Below are positions 1 to 9,296 of a DNA stretch of 64,000 nucleotides, piece after piece (position 1 is the first letter of the stretch; the number at the start of each line of letters is the position of its first letter). The notes beneath the pieces were generated by a model. That model worked only from the letters and a program-made list of their open reading frames with translations, did no database searches and had not been told where the DNA came from. The stretch spans positions 19,838,444-19,902,443 of the forward strand of contig OX352765.1 of NCBI GenBank assembly GCA_947095585.1. Direction: 5' to 3'. Both the position numbers and the translations under genes were made by a program. The stretch is from Nephrocerus scutellatus. Its lineage: Eukaryota; Arthropoda; Insecta; Diptera; Pipunculidae.

Positions 1-695
1 GTCATTATTTTAGTGACTAAGTGTAAAATATATCATAAAACTGCAAAGACTATGACTTTGAAAGTTTACTCAAGGCTATTTTAAAAAAAGCTCCCATTTT
101 CTCTTTTATTTGAAGGTTTGTTCAAAATCTGCACATATCTTTCTTGTTTACAGTTAATTTCCTAACTAAATTCGCCTGTCACTCGCCGTTGTACTACACT
201 AAGAGTATTGTGGTAATACCCACACTTATTAATTTGTGCTCTACATACTATTTACCATTCCAGACAGAAAGGTAGAATGGCTACTCAACCATAGTGGAAT
301 GGCTCTATGGTAGCACGCATTTTGTAAAATACTCTCTGATTTGGTCCATTCTCCCTGCATCTGCGGGCTTTATTTGGCCCGACGCCGTTTAAAAGAGAAT
401 AAAGAAATAACAAGGTAGCCACATTAACTCTACGTACACTTCACAGCATTTTAAATAACAAAACTATTTACAATAATTATTTTTTACTTTGCCTCCTACT
501 ATTCCTCCTCCACCATCTCGTTGTAGATTTCTTAACTTTTGATGAATAAACTACAACTACAACACATACATAACAGCAACAAAGAGCCGACTATAATCAT
601 GACAGCAACAACAATAATGCCATGCAAGTGGAGTAAACGACAACGGCGCACGATCACCAGATCACCACACAGCATAATGGTCGGGTGGAGTCAAC
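1..695. other. 5' flank of cuticle gene copy A (duplicated segment)
   Basis: No gene is supported here. The whole stretch recurs almost base for base upstream of copy B (from 8483) and, with more changes, upstream of copy C (from about 15561). It is therefore part of the duplicated segment; the left limit of the unit lies outside the window. The last ~110 bases before the TATA box are the best conserved among the three copies and probably hold proximal regulatory sites. Confidence 0.7.
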
Positions 696-735
696 TATAT
701 AAAAGCGGCTTCCTTCTTGGTTCTAGTTATCAGTT
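696..735 (+). promoter_or_regulatory. Core promoter of copy A: TATA box and initiator
   Basis: A TATATAAAAG box at 696-705 is followed about 30 bases later by the arthropod initiator TCAGTT at 730-735, placing the transcription start at A732. This gives a ~74-base 5' leader before the ATG at 806. The same arrangement is present in copies B and C. Confidence 0.8.
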
Positions 736-805
736 GAACACAGTCAATCGACAAAGCGGTACAAACCTTACTACTTCTACGAATTTCTAAAAATCCTTAC
801 CAAAA

Positions 806-3391
806 ATGGCTTTCTTCAAAGTAAGTCCTAGTTGGAAGGATAAAAATTAAATCATGAAATTCAACTTACAGTGAAACTATAGCAATATATATAGCGATGT
901 GTATCATAAATGTGCTAATTATTTGTGTGGTTTTTGTTTTGTTTTTTTATAGTCCTTGGTATGCTTGGCAGTTTTGGGAGTTGCATCAGCTGGAATTTTG
1001 GCTCATGGTAATCATGGAGCTGTTTACGCTGCCGCACCAGCAGTTTACGCCACTGGACATGAAAATGTTGATTATCATGTAAGTGAACAGTTATTTTATC
1101 ATATTGCAAAATATTCCATACTTTAAGTATACTCATTGAAATTCTCGATCCAAGAAAACTTATAAGTTCATATTGCAAATTAAAAGACTTAAGCAACAAA
1201 CTACTTTTATACAAATTTTTAAAATTCAACATTTTTCAATGCAAAAACCATAAAAATGATAGCGTGACAGACCTTGTGGTCCAAGGCCTAACTTTTCTTG
1301 AAAATTCCTGTTATATTTTTTAACATAAATGGAAGGGACCTACAATATTTAATGCCGAATTGAAAGGCGAATTAAGAAGCATTCCGTGAAATTTATTATT
1401 CTCTGTCGCTTGTTAGATACTCGCTAGAGGTGAGTCCGTGAGAAATATTTTTGGTGTCTTTCTGGGATTCTAATTCCAACCCTCCTGCTCAGAAGTCAAA
1501 AGCACCACGGCGCCCATCCAAATCTATGTTTTATTTCCTTTATAATAATAATATTCATAATAATAATATTCATAATAATAATATTCATAATAATAATATT
1601 CGGTGCGACAGACCGGTGTAGTCGAAGGCCTAGCTTCTTGCGATCATTTGTGTTGTGCATGTATATTTTTGCACACAAATGGAAGTGACTTACAATTTAA
1701 TGCCATATCCGAACGGCGAACTAAACTTTCCGTGACAGTTTTTAATCTCCGTCCTTTGTCGGACATTTGCGAGTGGTGGGACCGTGAAAAATACTTTTGA
1801 TATTTTCTGCGATTTGAACTACGAACCTTCTGCTCAGATATCCATTTAATTAACCACCGACCCACGATATTTAATATACACTCTACCTATTTTGGCTTTG
1901 CATGTACCAAAATATGTCTTGCTTTTTTAGCATAATTTAGCATTTTGACTTAAATATCTGGCTGCAGTATTTTTTACCATTAGCCGTACATGTAAAAATG
2001 CTAGCACCTTTTTTTGTGATTACCCAAAAATCTAAAATCTTTTTGCTAACTGAATACTATGTAAGTGAAATTTCTCAATTAATCCGCTTACTAAAAGCTA
2101 TTAGTGAATTATCAAAAGCCTTAATTATTGAATGCAATTATTGCATGCGCAATATGGTATTCCGAACGACAACCAGCGCTTAACTTTATTACAAAACTAA
2201 GCAAAAAAACACAAATCATATTTCCTATCAATTCCCACCAGTGCATTGAACAATTATTCAAAATCAGTGCGGCGCTACGCGTACGAGAAAAACATAAGTG
2301 AGTTAAATAAGCAAATCTATCAGAGATTTCAAAATTATTAATCACAGTATTGGCGAACTTGTGACCAGTACCGAGCAGCACTTGCGCTACACACTGACCA
2401 ATTCAACCCCATCGCAGCCAAGTTGCAATAAGAAAATGAATACTAGAAGAATTATTAATATACAGGAAAACTGCAATGCATAACTACTGGCATAAATAGC
2501 AAGCGGTAAATACAGTGCTCTATGGGCTCTACTACGTTTTGTGTCTTACTCACTACAGAGTACATTGAATAATGCGACGACAAATGATTACGATCACTTT
2601 TCGCACAAAAATATTCACATCAGAAGCAGATCACAAGGTGGGGCAAGTAGGTATAACAATGCAAATATAACCATTTTGCAATAATGACAATTCACAAAAC
2701 CCAATAACTTAGAGTAACACGACCTACCCTACGAACAGGTGCACCTAGACAGCAATGGGTCGGAACAGTTGGGTTTGTTTTACACAAGGCACGAGTATAT
2801 GAGCGATTATTATGATTCATTTGCGGATAGTATTGCAAGATATTGGTAGAATATAAACAGGAAATACTTTGGAAAAAACCTTCATCCCATGCTGACACAT
2901 TTTAAAAGTTAGAAACATGAATATTTGTTTAATGTATACCTATTATCTTTTAATTGCAGTCGTACCCTAAATACCAATACAATTATGGCGTAGCTGACTC
3001 ACATACCGGCGATGTCAAGTCACAGCATGAAGTTCGTGATGGTGATGTTGTCAAGGGACAATACTCCTTGGTCGAACCAGACGGTTCAGTTCGCACTGTC
3101 GACTATACCGCCGATGACCACAACGGATTCAACGCAGTCGTTTCCAAGAGCGGCCCAAGTGTGCACGCTGCTCCAGTACATGCTGTTGCTCACCATGCTG
3201 CAGCTCCGTATGCCGTTGCCCACCATGCTGCCCCAGCCCCAATTGTATATGCCGCCCCAGCTCCAGTTCTTTCTCATCACATTGCTGCTCCATCCCACTA
3301 TGCTTCAGTTGCCCACCATGCCGCTGTTGCTGCTCCACATTCTTACGGATATGCCACACATGGAGCTCACGCCCAAGTTGCCCACTACTAA
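806..3391 (+). CDS. RR-2 cuticle protein, tandem copy A (3 exons)
   Basis: Secreted structural cuticle protein of the CPR family, RR-2 class, expected to bind chitin in the procuticle. Exons: 806-820, 953-1078, 2960-3391, with GT-AG introns of 132 and 1881 bp, both phase 0; 190 residues. Exon 1 plus the start of exon 2 gives a signal peptide ([19 protein letters not shown], probable cleavage after ASA). Exon 3 carries the extended Rebers-Riddiford consensus: [12 protein letters not shown], then [20 protein letters not shown], then [14 protein letters not shown]. The C-terminal part is low complexity, Ala/His/Pro-rich (AAPAP and VAHHA repeats) and ends HAQVAHY. The ATG is in the only short exon that supplies a signal peptide and lies 74 bases after the initiator. 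The tail is 5 residues longer than in copy B. The family assignment is certain; the exact orthologue is not. Confidence 0.93.
1262..1515 (-). mobile_element. tRNA-derived SINE copy (intron 2 of copy A, first)
   Basis: Degenerate member of the SINE family best seen at 56860-57154. Shared blocks in order are the GCGTGACAGACC end, the ATGGAAGGGACCTACAAT core, the TTTTTGGTGT segment and a reverse-complement B box followed by a GGCGCC terminus. In minus orientation the decayed tRNA-like head is at 1515. The identical insertion is in copy B, so it predates that duplication. Confidence 0.7.
1542..1601. repeat. AATAATATTCAT-type microsatellite
   Basis: About four copies of a 15-base AT-rich unit (AATAATAATATTCAT) lie between the two SINE copies. 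In the SINE orientation this abuts the tail side of the second SINE, so it may be an expanded SINE tail. An identical array is in copy B. Confidence 0.8.
1603..1866 (-). mobile_element. tRNA-derived SINE copy (intron 2 of copy A, second)
   Basis: Second SINE of the same family, closer to the consensus in its core (GTGCGACAGACC end, ACACAAATGGAAGTGAC, GCGAGTGGTGGGACCGTGAA). Its tRNA-like head near 1820-1866 is eroded. Copy C has only one SINE at the position covered here by two. Confidence 0.7.
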
Positions 3392-4296
3392 ATTTAAGTT
3401 CCAAATCGACGACGACACCCATTATCCAAGCAGCAATAATAAATGACAACAACAACCAGGAAGAATAAGCAACTTGATCAAGGAGAGAATGAAGAAAGAA
3501 GGGAGAAATTAACGATCAACAAGGACATTTAAATTTTGTCAATTTGGTCATTTTATTTATCAATCTCTCTGTTCTCCATTACTCATCTTTGTCTTCCTCT
3601 TATTCATTCAAATACTCCTCTTATCGTCAACTGCCAACTACCCCTTCTCTCTGGAGCAAGTCAACTTTTGTAAATAGCAGCTATAGATCTCTTTCCTTCT
3701 TCTTTTAATACCATGCTACATCTTAATCATTCCACACCACATCCCAATGAAGATAAAGCCATTTTTTTTACTGACGCGTTGTTAGAAATTTGTAATTGTA
3801 TGTAAATCGACTAAACTAACACTCATACCCTATAATTGCCAATGCCGCAATTCCACCAAAACAAACATACGTCAATATGTTCAATTTAAATATGTAATAT
3901 ATATATATATTTTGTATAATAAAAACATTAAATAAATTAGTAATTAATGTATCTGTCTATATATATACCATTATATGTAATAACAATGAAAAAGCTATAA
4001 ATAAAAATTTAGTAAATTGAATCTGTTATTTTTCTCTGGATTTTAACCTTTTAATTCGGTTGATTTAGTGTGTTTTTTACGAATCCCATTACTAACGGCT
4101 CGTATATTTTTGCTTTCTTTAGAAGTTCATCTACAATTGTTTTTATAAGAAAATATAGTTTTTGAAAGTTCATCTACAATTGGTTTAATAAGAAATATAG
4201 TTTTAGAAAGTCTCGCAAATTGTGAACTTGAGTCAAAACAGTATTATGCCTGATTTTTTGTAATATGTTCGTAATTATATGTCAGGAGCCAGTATT
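3392..4296 (+). other. 3' UTR and downstream flank of copy A
   Basis: Contains two polyadenylation signals, AATAAA at 3918-3923 and 4000-4005, and a TA dinucleotide run near 3898-3910. A ~40-base local duplication (AAGTTCATCTACAATTG...) is seen at about 4122-4200. No coding sequence is visible. The segment is copied downstream of B up to about 12720 (there without the local duplication). Confidence 0.7.
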
Positions 4297-4562
4297 CAGA
4301 AATTATATATTGGCACTCATAGTTGTCTCGAGAACACTAATTATAATAGAAAATGATTCAAAGCGATGGCAGCATGTAAGTATATAGTTCTTGCGAGTAC
4401 AAGGTTCGCGCGAAAGATAATCCACAACCCCACCTCGGTATATCCTGATGTATTCACCAGCAATCTGATAGACCAATTTTTTGATAGACTGCAGCCACGT
4501 ACGAACATCGATCGTTTATCGAACTACTATCTCGTTGGTATGGGATGCCATATTGCCACATA
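4297..4562 (+). mobile_element. LINE endonuclease-domain fragment (RTE-like family)
   Basis: Translated in pieces this resembles the apurinic-endonuclease segment of the LINE at 13345-14460: YIGTHS, ENTNYNRK, MAACKYIVLASTRFARK, then NLIDQFFDRLQPRTN and YYLVGMG. It is frameshifted and carries no other domain. The first ~95 bases are also present after copy B (12722-12816), so the fragment sat at the end of the unit before duplication. Confidence 0.65.
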
Positions 4563-4565
4563 AGG

Positions 4566-5030
4566 AAATAAAATAAAATATAGTCCAAACCTCAGTTTTA
4601 GACATTATTGTACTTTTAAAAATTGAAATAATCCTAACTGGAATAACCAATAATAATATTTATTTAATTTTTGCATATTAGTTTTGTAATTATAAATAAG
4701 ACCCATTATAAAAACAAAAATTATTTTTGTTAATTAATAAGTAATTAAAAATAATTATTCAAATAATATTAATTTATTTATTTTTAATTAATCTAATCAG
4801 CTTATTATAGACTTTTTATTAAAAAAAAATTATAACATCAAATTAAGCCAATTTCTGACCATTATTAAGGCAAAAAATAATAAATAATTTTTCTTTAATA
4901 AAAAAGTCTATAATAAGCTGATTATTATAATTAAAATTTTAATAAAGGCTTAAATAATAATCCATATTAATACAATTTATTACTGTTTGTTTGGCTGTTA
5001 TTGCGTTTTAGATTTTGAATTTACTTATAT
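4566..5030. other. Very AT-rich spacer with an inverted repeat
   Basis: No gene. Composition is overwhelmingly A/T with homopolymer and ATT runs. A ~31-base inverted repeat (described separately) lies at 4794-4924. Confidence 0.6.
4794..4924. repeat. 31-bp inverted repeat, MITE-like hairpin
   Basis: The left arm beginning TAATCAGCTTATTATAGAC (4794-4823) is matched in reverse complement by the right arm ending GTCTATAATAAGCTGATTA (4894-4924), with one extra A. The ~70-base loop is AT-rich. It could be the end pair of a tiny foldback element; no clear target duplication is seen. Confidence 0.6.
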
Positions 5031-5097
5031 TATTATTATTGCTTGGTGGGCTGAAAAGCCTGGTGCAACCTAGGGATCTATTGTGCATCCCAGATGA

Positions 5098-6024
5098 TTA
5101 CCACTTTATGTGGTGGCTAAGTTCCTTTATGAATGCCATTACGTCTGCCAATTCGACCGAAATGGCATTCTCTCCTGGGACTGTGTGAGCCTTGAGGTTC
5201 TTAAGTCTTTTCCATGTGAGAGCATCACACACAAACAGTATGCGTTCTGGCGATTCTTTTGTCTTGTTACAGAAATGGCAACTGTCCGTCTGGGATTTGC
5301 CTATTTTCGATAGGTGGCTATTGAATGGGCCGTGTCCCGCTATGTACCAGACTAGTGATCTGAGTGCAAGACGGTTCAGTTTGATTGCCTTGTCTATGTG
5401 TATTATGTTGTACTTGAGAAGCCTTTTGGTATGTTTCATCCCTGTCGACGATACCCATTCAGCTTTGATGGCATTGCTAGCTTACTCTTTAATTTTGTTT
5501 TTGAGGTGGGTAAAGGAGTAGGCAATGCTTGGTTCCGGCCCAGTGAAAGTACCTTCTGCGCCTTCTCTTCCGCAAAGACATGTTGCCTCTTTCCCTACAA
5601 TGCCTGAAGGCCCTGGGTACCACATAAGGGTGATTTTATTGGTTTTGGCCAATTGTTTTAAGTGGCAGTACCAGCTCCACGTTGTTCTTGTGTTGCAAGT
5701 AGGGCCTTTTAGTGCAATTAGTGTGGCCTGGCTATCTGAGATCATGTATATCTCAGTTCTTCTATATATTCTTTTAGTGCATTCCAAGATGCAGGCTTCA
5801 AGTGAAATTGTTTCTGCCGGAAAAACGGTTGGGGAGTTACCTAGGGGTATTTGCAGTACGGTTCTGGGTCCGAATACTACTGCTCCTGTTCCTGTGTCTG
5901 TTTTAGATCCGTACGTGTACCAGATGGATGCCTGATGGGGGAGGTTATTGATTATGTTTGCAACTAGATGACGTTCTGGAACTCTAACCAAGAAGTTCCT
6001 TTGGAAATCAGTTGTTTTCATCAT
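5098..6024 (-). pseudogene. LINE ORF2 RNase H and C-terminal Cys motif remnant
   Basis: 6024-5482 contains an RNase H fold with WYTYGSKT (normally YTDGSK, so the first catalytic Asp is replaced by Tyr), an EAxI-like ISLEACILE, SDSQA, and a corrupted WYPGPSGIVGKEA in place of the usual PGHSGI.GNE. 5439-5098 is the C-terminus with LNRLALRSLVWYIAGHGPF and a CHFCNKTKE...C zinc-binding motif. The two are separated by a frameshift. Confidence 0.8.
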
Positions 6025-6351
6025 TGAGTCTGATTGGACAATGCCATAATCTGGGTTTATTTTGGAAATGATGTTTGTATGTCCTGATCTATTGGATTTG
6101 GCCTGGTTGTGTATATTGAGAGTTGAGAGCCTTAAGCCAGCTTCTTCTTGGTGTAAGTCCTATAATCTTCTCGCGGGCTGCCGTAGGGCAGGTCTTTATG
6201 GCACCTGTTGCACTAAGGCAAATGAGTCTTTGTATCTGGTTGAGTTTTGAGCGTGTCTTAGATTTCTCTGTTTTTGGCCACCATATCAAGGCTGCGTATG
6301 TCAGCCTAGGTCTGATAATACTCGGGTTTAGCCAAAGAGTCATTTGCGGGC

Positions 6352-7319
6352 TTATTCCCACGTTTTGTTAAACATGCGTTTGCATGTGAAATAAGCTTTA
6401 TTATCTTTGTTACTAATGTGTGTCATATGGGAGTTCCATGATAGTTTTTGGTCGAACATAACTCCCAGATATTTGGCTTCCAGCATTATTTGGAGGAACT
6501 TGTCTTGGAAATTCAGTATGGGAAGATCAATTTTTCTTCTCTTTGTGAAAATGGTGCACACTATCTTGTCTGGGTTGACACTTAGGTTCACCTCTTTACA
6601 CCATTCGTTTACTAGTTTGAGAGCAAATTTCATTCGTTCTCCTATCGTACTCTCGAATTTGCCACGGACCATGGGGACGAGGTCATCCGCATAGCCAATG
6701 TTGGTGATATGATTATTCTTAAGCCTAGAGAGTAACTGGTCCATTACCAGCAGCCACATAAGAGGTGACAGGACTCCGCCTTGTGGGCAGCCTCTAGTTG
6801 CCGCTACTGTGATGGCTTTGTCGCCGAACGAGGCCCGAATTCTCCTACCACTTAGCTTATAACCCATCCTATGGTTGAGGATTCTACACCCTTGTTTCTG
6901 ATGGCTTGTAATTGAATCACTTCGAAGTTGGTGGTGTCAAAAGCGCTTTGAATGTCTATAAAGGCACATATTTACATTTCTTTGTTTCGAAGTGTGTCTT
7001 TGATTTCGTCTGTAAGCTCGTTCAGTGCTGTTTCTGTTGATATCCCAGTCTGATATGCGTGCTGACTGGGGTTTAGTGGGTTAGTTTGGATTACATTAGA
7101 TTTTATGTAGTGACCTTATAGCTTCTCCATGGATTTAAGTAGAAATGAAGATAGGCTGATTGGTTTATAAGACCTGGCATCTTCGGTAGATTTTTTACCT
7201 ACCTTTGGTAGGAAAATCACTCGCACTTCTCTCCTGCACTTTGGAACGTATTCTAGGCTGTAGCTGGCTTTGTAGAGTTTCACAAGCAGAGATTCTATGT
7301 GATGGAGCCCACGTTGCAA
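6352..7319 (-). pseudogene. LINE ORF2 reverse transcriptase remnant
   Basis: The N-terminal RT part (7319-7116) reads VIFLPKVGKK, then SYKPISLSSFLLKSMEKL. The main part (6867-6352) has the palm motifs RGCPQGGVLSPLMW and YADD (in NIGYADDLVPM), then a thumb segment KYLGVMFDQKLSWNSHM. Catalytic Asp residues of YADD are intact, but the two parts are separated by stops and a frameshift. It acted in target-primed reverse transcription of the element RNA. Confidence 0.85.
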
Positions 7320-7661
7320 CAGACCCCGTCTCCTCTAGTGGATTTGAATGTGTCGAATGAATTTACTGCCAGCGGACTCCTTCAATGGAGAAGATGCTTT
7401 TTGATCACCTGTAGGCCTCGATTGGTATAATATAAGGATGTGAGTTTATATCCTCGTTCTCTTCATCGTTACCCAGTATTAAGCAGTCGAGGGTTTCATG
7501 TCTTGAGGTTTTCAATTCTCCGCTAGGTTTCTTGACTGACCCGATTGCATTTGTGTGGTCGAGGGAGAGAGCCTTGTGAAGTCGACACGCTGTTGGGAGT
7601 TTATCTATGCTTTCACAAAATTCTGTCCAGCTATTACGTTTGCTGCTTCTTAGTGTCGCGC

Positions 7662-7711
7662 AATCAGACCCGACAATAATACGTCAAAAACAGCTATTGT
7701 CGGGTCTGATT
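7662..7711. repeat. Perfect 17-bp inverted repeat (stem-loop)
   Basis: AATCAGACCCGACAATA (7662-7678) is the exact reverse complement of TATTGTCGGGTCTGATT (7695-7711), with a 16-base spacer. It sits inside the LINE between the ORF1-like and ORF2 remnants. Confidence 0.85.
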
Positions 7712-8377
7712 CCCGCTGAATATTTATTGGTTTTTTCGTTTTTTTTCAGTCGGAAAAAGACCGACCCGAAGAGCCAATTGACCCTGTAGATGGAGCCCTT
7801 TAAGCTCTCCGCTATCTTTGGCGACGCTGAAACAGTCAGTTGGATATAGTCATTTTCTCTATCTTTACGCGAGAGAATCTTTTCTGCGTTTCTAAGCTCC
7901 TCATTTTGGACCACCAGGCGCCTGCTTATCTTTTCGTTTGTTTCGTTCCTGCAGTGGGGAAGATATACGAAGAAGATTTGGTTGTGAGGGGAATTCATGT
8001 CCTTGACCCGCCCGTTGTCTCTTTTCGCCTGGGCCCAATATAGCCGTGGTATTGGTTTTTTCGGCTATTTTAGTAAGTTAGAGCTTGCCTATCTCGTTTT
8101 TGGGGGGGGGGGCTAATCGATCGACCTCGTTTGACAGCAGTCGTTGTTTCAGTCCAGTCTCTAATTTTTGTCAGGCACTATGCTAATGCCTCGTCATGAG
8201 TGCGCCCCTTTTGTTTTAGGAAAGCGAGTCTTTTCCTAGCTGCTCCGCTTAGGTGTTGTCGCTGTCTTTTGCTGTCCTCAAGTATTAGATTTAATGTCCG
8301 TCTCTTAGGTCAGTTGTGGCTGAAGTGGACATGTTGTCCAAGCATAATGGCACGTTGGAGCCTTGTCCACGGCACTT

Positions 8378-9177
8378 AATACTCAATATGTTGACTTACT
8401 TGACCCTACAATAGTTTCTCTTTCAAAAATTTGATATTTTAATATTGAATAAATGGTCTCAATTAAAAACCCTTTATAACAAGTCATTATTTTAGTGACT
8501 AAGTGTAAAATATATCATAAAACTGCAAAGACTATGACTTTGAAAGTTTATTCAAGGCTATTTTAAAAAAAGCTCCCATTTTCTCTTTTATTTGAAGGTT
8601 TGTTCAAAATCTGCACATATCTTTCTTGTTTACAGTTAATTTCCTAACTAAATTCGCCTGTCACTCGCCGTTGCACTACACTAAGAGTATTGTGGTAATA
8701 CCCACACTTATTAATTTGTGCTCTACATACTATTTACCATTCCAGACAGAAAGGTAGAATGGCTACTCAACCATAGTGGAATGGCTCTATGGTAGCACGC
8801 ATTTTGTAAAATACTCTCTGATTTGGTCCATTCTCCCTGCATCTGCGGGCTTTATTTGGCCCGACGCCGTTTAAAAGAGAATAAAGAAATAACAAGGTAG
8901 CCACATTAACTCTACGTACACTTCACAACATTTTTAATAACAAAACTATTTACAATAATTATTTTTTACTTTGCCTCCTTCTATTCCTCCTCCACCATCT
9001 CGTTGTAGATTTCTTTACTTTCGACGAAAAAACTACAACTACAACACATACATAATAGCAGCAAAGAGCCGGCGATAATCATGACAACAACAACAATAAG
9101 GCCTTGCAAGTAGAGTAAACGACAACGGCGCACGATCACCAGATCACCACACAGCATAATGGTCGGGTGGAGTCAAC
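8378..9177. other. 5' flank of copy B (duplicated segment)
   Basis: From 8378 the sequence is homologous to the region starting at about 15450 upstream of copy C, and from 8483 to the window start upstream of A. No gene. Only scattered substitutions separate it from A. Confidence 0.75.
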
Positions 9178-9217
9178 TATATAAAAGCGGCTTCCTTCTT
9201 GGTTCTAGTTATCAGTT
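9178..9217 (+). promoter_or_regulatory. Core promoter of copy B: TATA box and initiator
   Basis: TATATAAAAG at 9178-9187 and initiator TCAGTT at 9212-9217, same spacing as copy A. The leader to the ATG at 9297 is 9 bases longer because copy A lacks CAAATTTAT just upstream of its start codon. Confidence 0.8.
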
Positions 9218-9296
9218 GAACACAGTCAATCGACAAAGCGGTACAAAGCTTACTACTTCTACAAATTTCTAAAAATCCTCAAATTTATTACCAAAA

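Larger units (their letters stand above)
5035..8377 (-). mobile_element. RNase H-bearing LINE (I/LOA/R1-like), degenerate
   Basis: Non-LTR retrotransposon reading leftwards. From right to left: ORF1-like remnants (about 8370-7684), the ORF2 linker (about 7660-7440, with KRNSWTEFCESIDKLP), the reverse transcriptase (7319-6352), a thumb/connection region (6361-6089), RNase H (6024-5482) and a Cys-rich C-terminus (5439-5098). The 3' end at about 5035 has an (ATT)n tract, i.e. an AAT tail in element orientation. The endonuclease domain is missing, and many stops and frameshifts make it inactive. Its right edge coincides with the start of the B/C homology at about 8378. Related fragments occur at 33966-35105, 52420-52900, 54195-54387 and 55131-55507. 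Confidence 0.8.

Noticed and set aside
539..790. Open frame upstream of copy A (and 16069-16344 upstream of C)
   Set aside because: It runs through the TATA box, initiator and leader, and is disrupted in copy B, so it is promoter DNA rather than a gene.
897..1082. Frames covering exon 2 of each copy starting in intron 1
   Set aside because: They are out of frame with the cuticle protein and start inside the intron.
1542..1601. Regular repeat units that could suggest a CRISPR array
   Set aside because: Directly adjacent AT-rich units with no spacers in a eukaryotic genome; it is a microsatellite.
3012..3455. Long overlapping frames on both strands across exon 3 of the cuticle genes (also near 11503-11931 and 18555-18956)
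   Set aside because: They are shadows caused by the biased, GC-richer RR-2 and Ala/His-rich coding sequence; the true frame has the conserved RR-2 motif and splice support.
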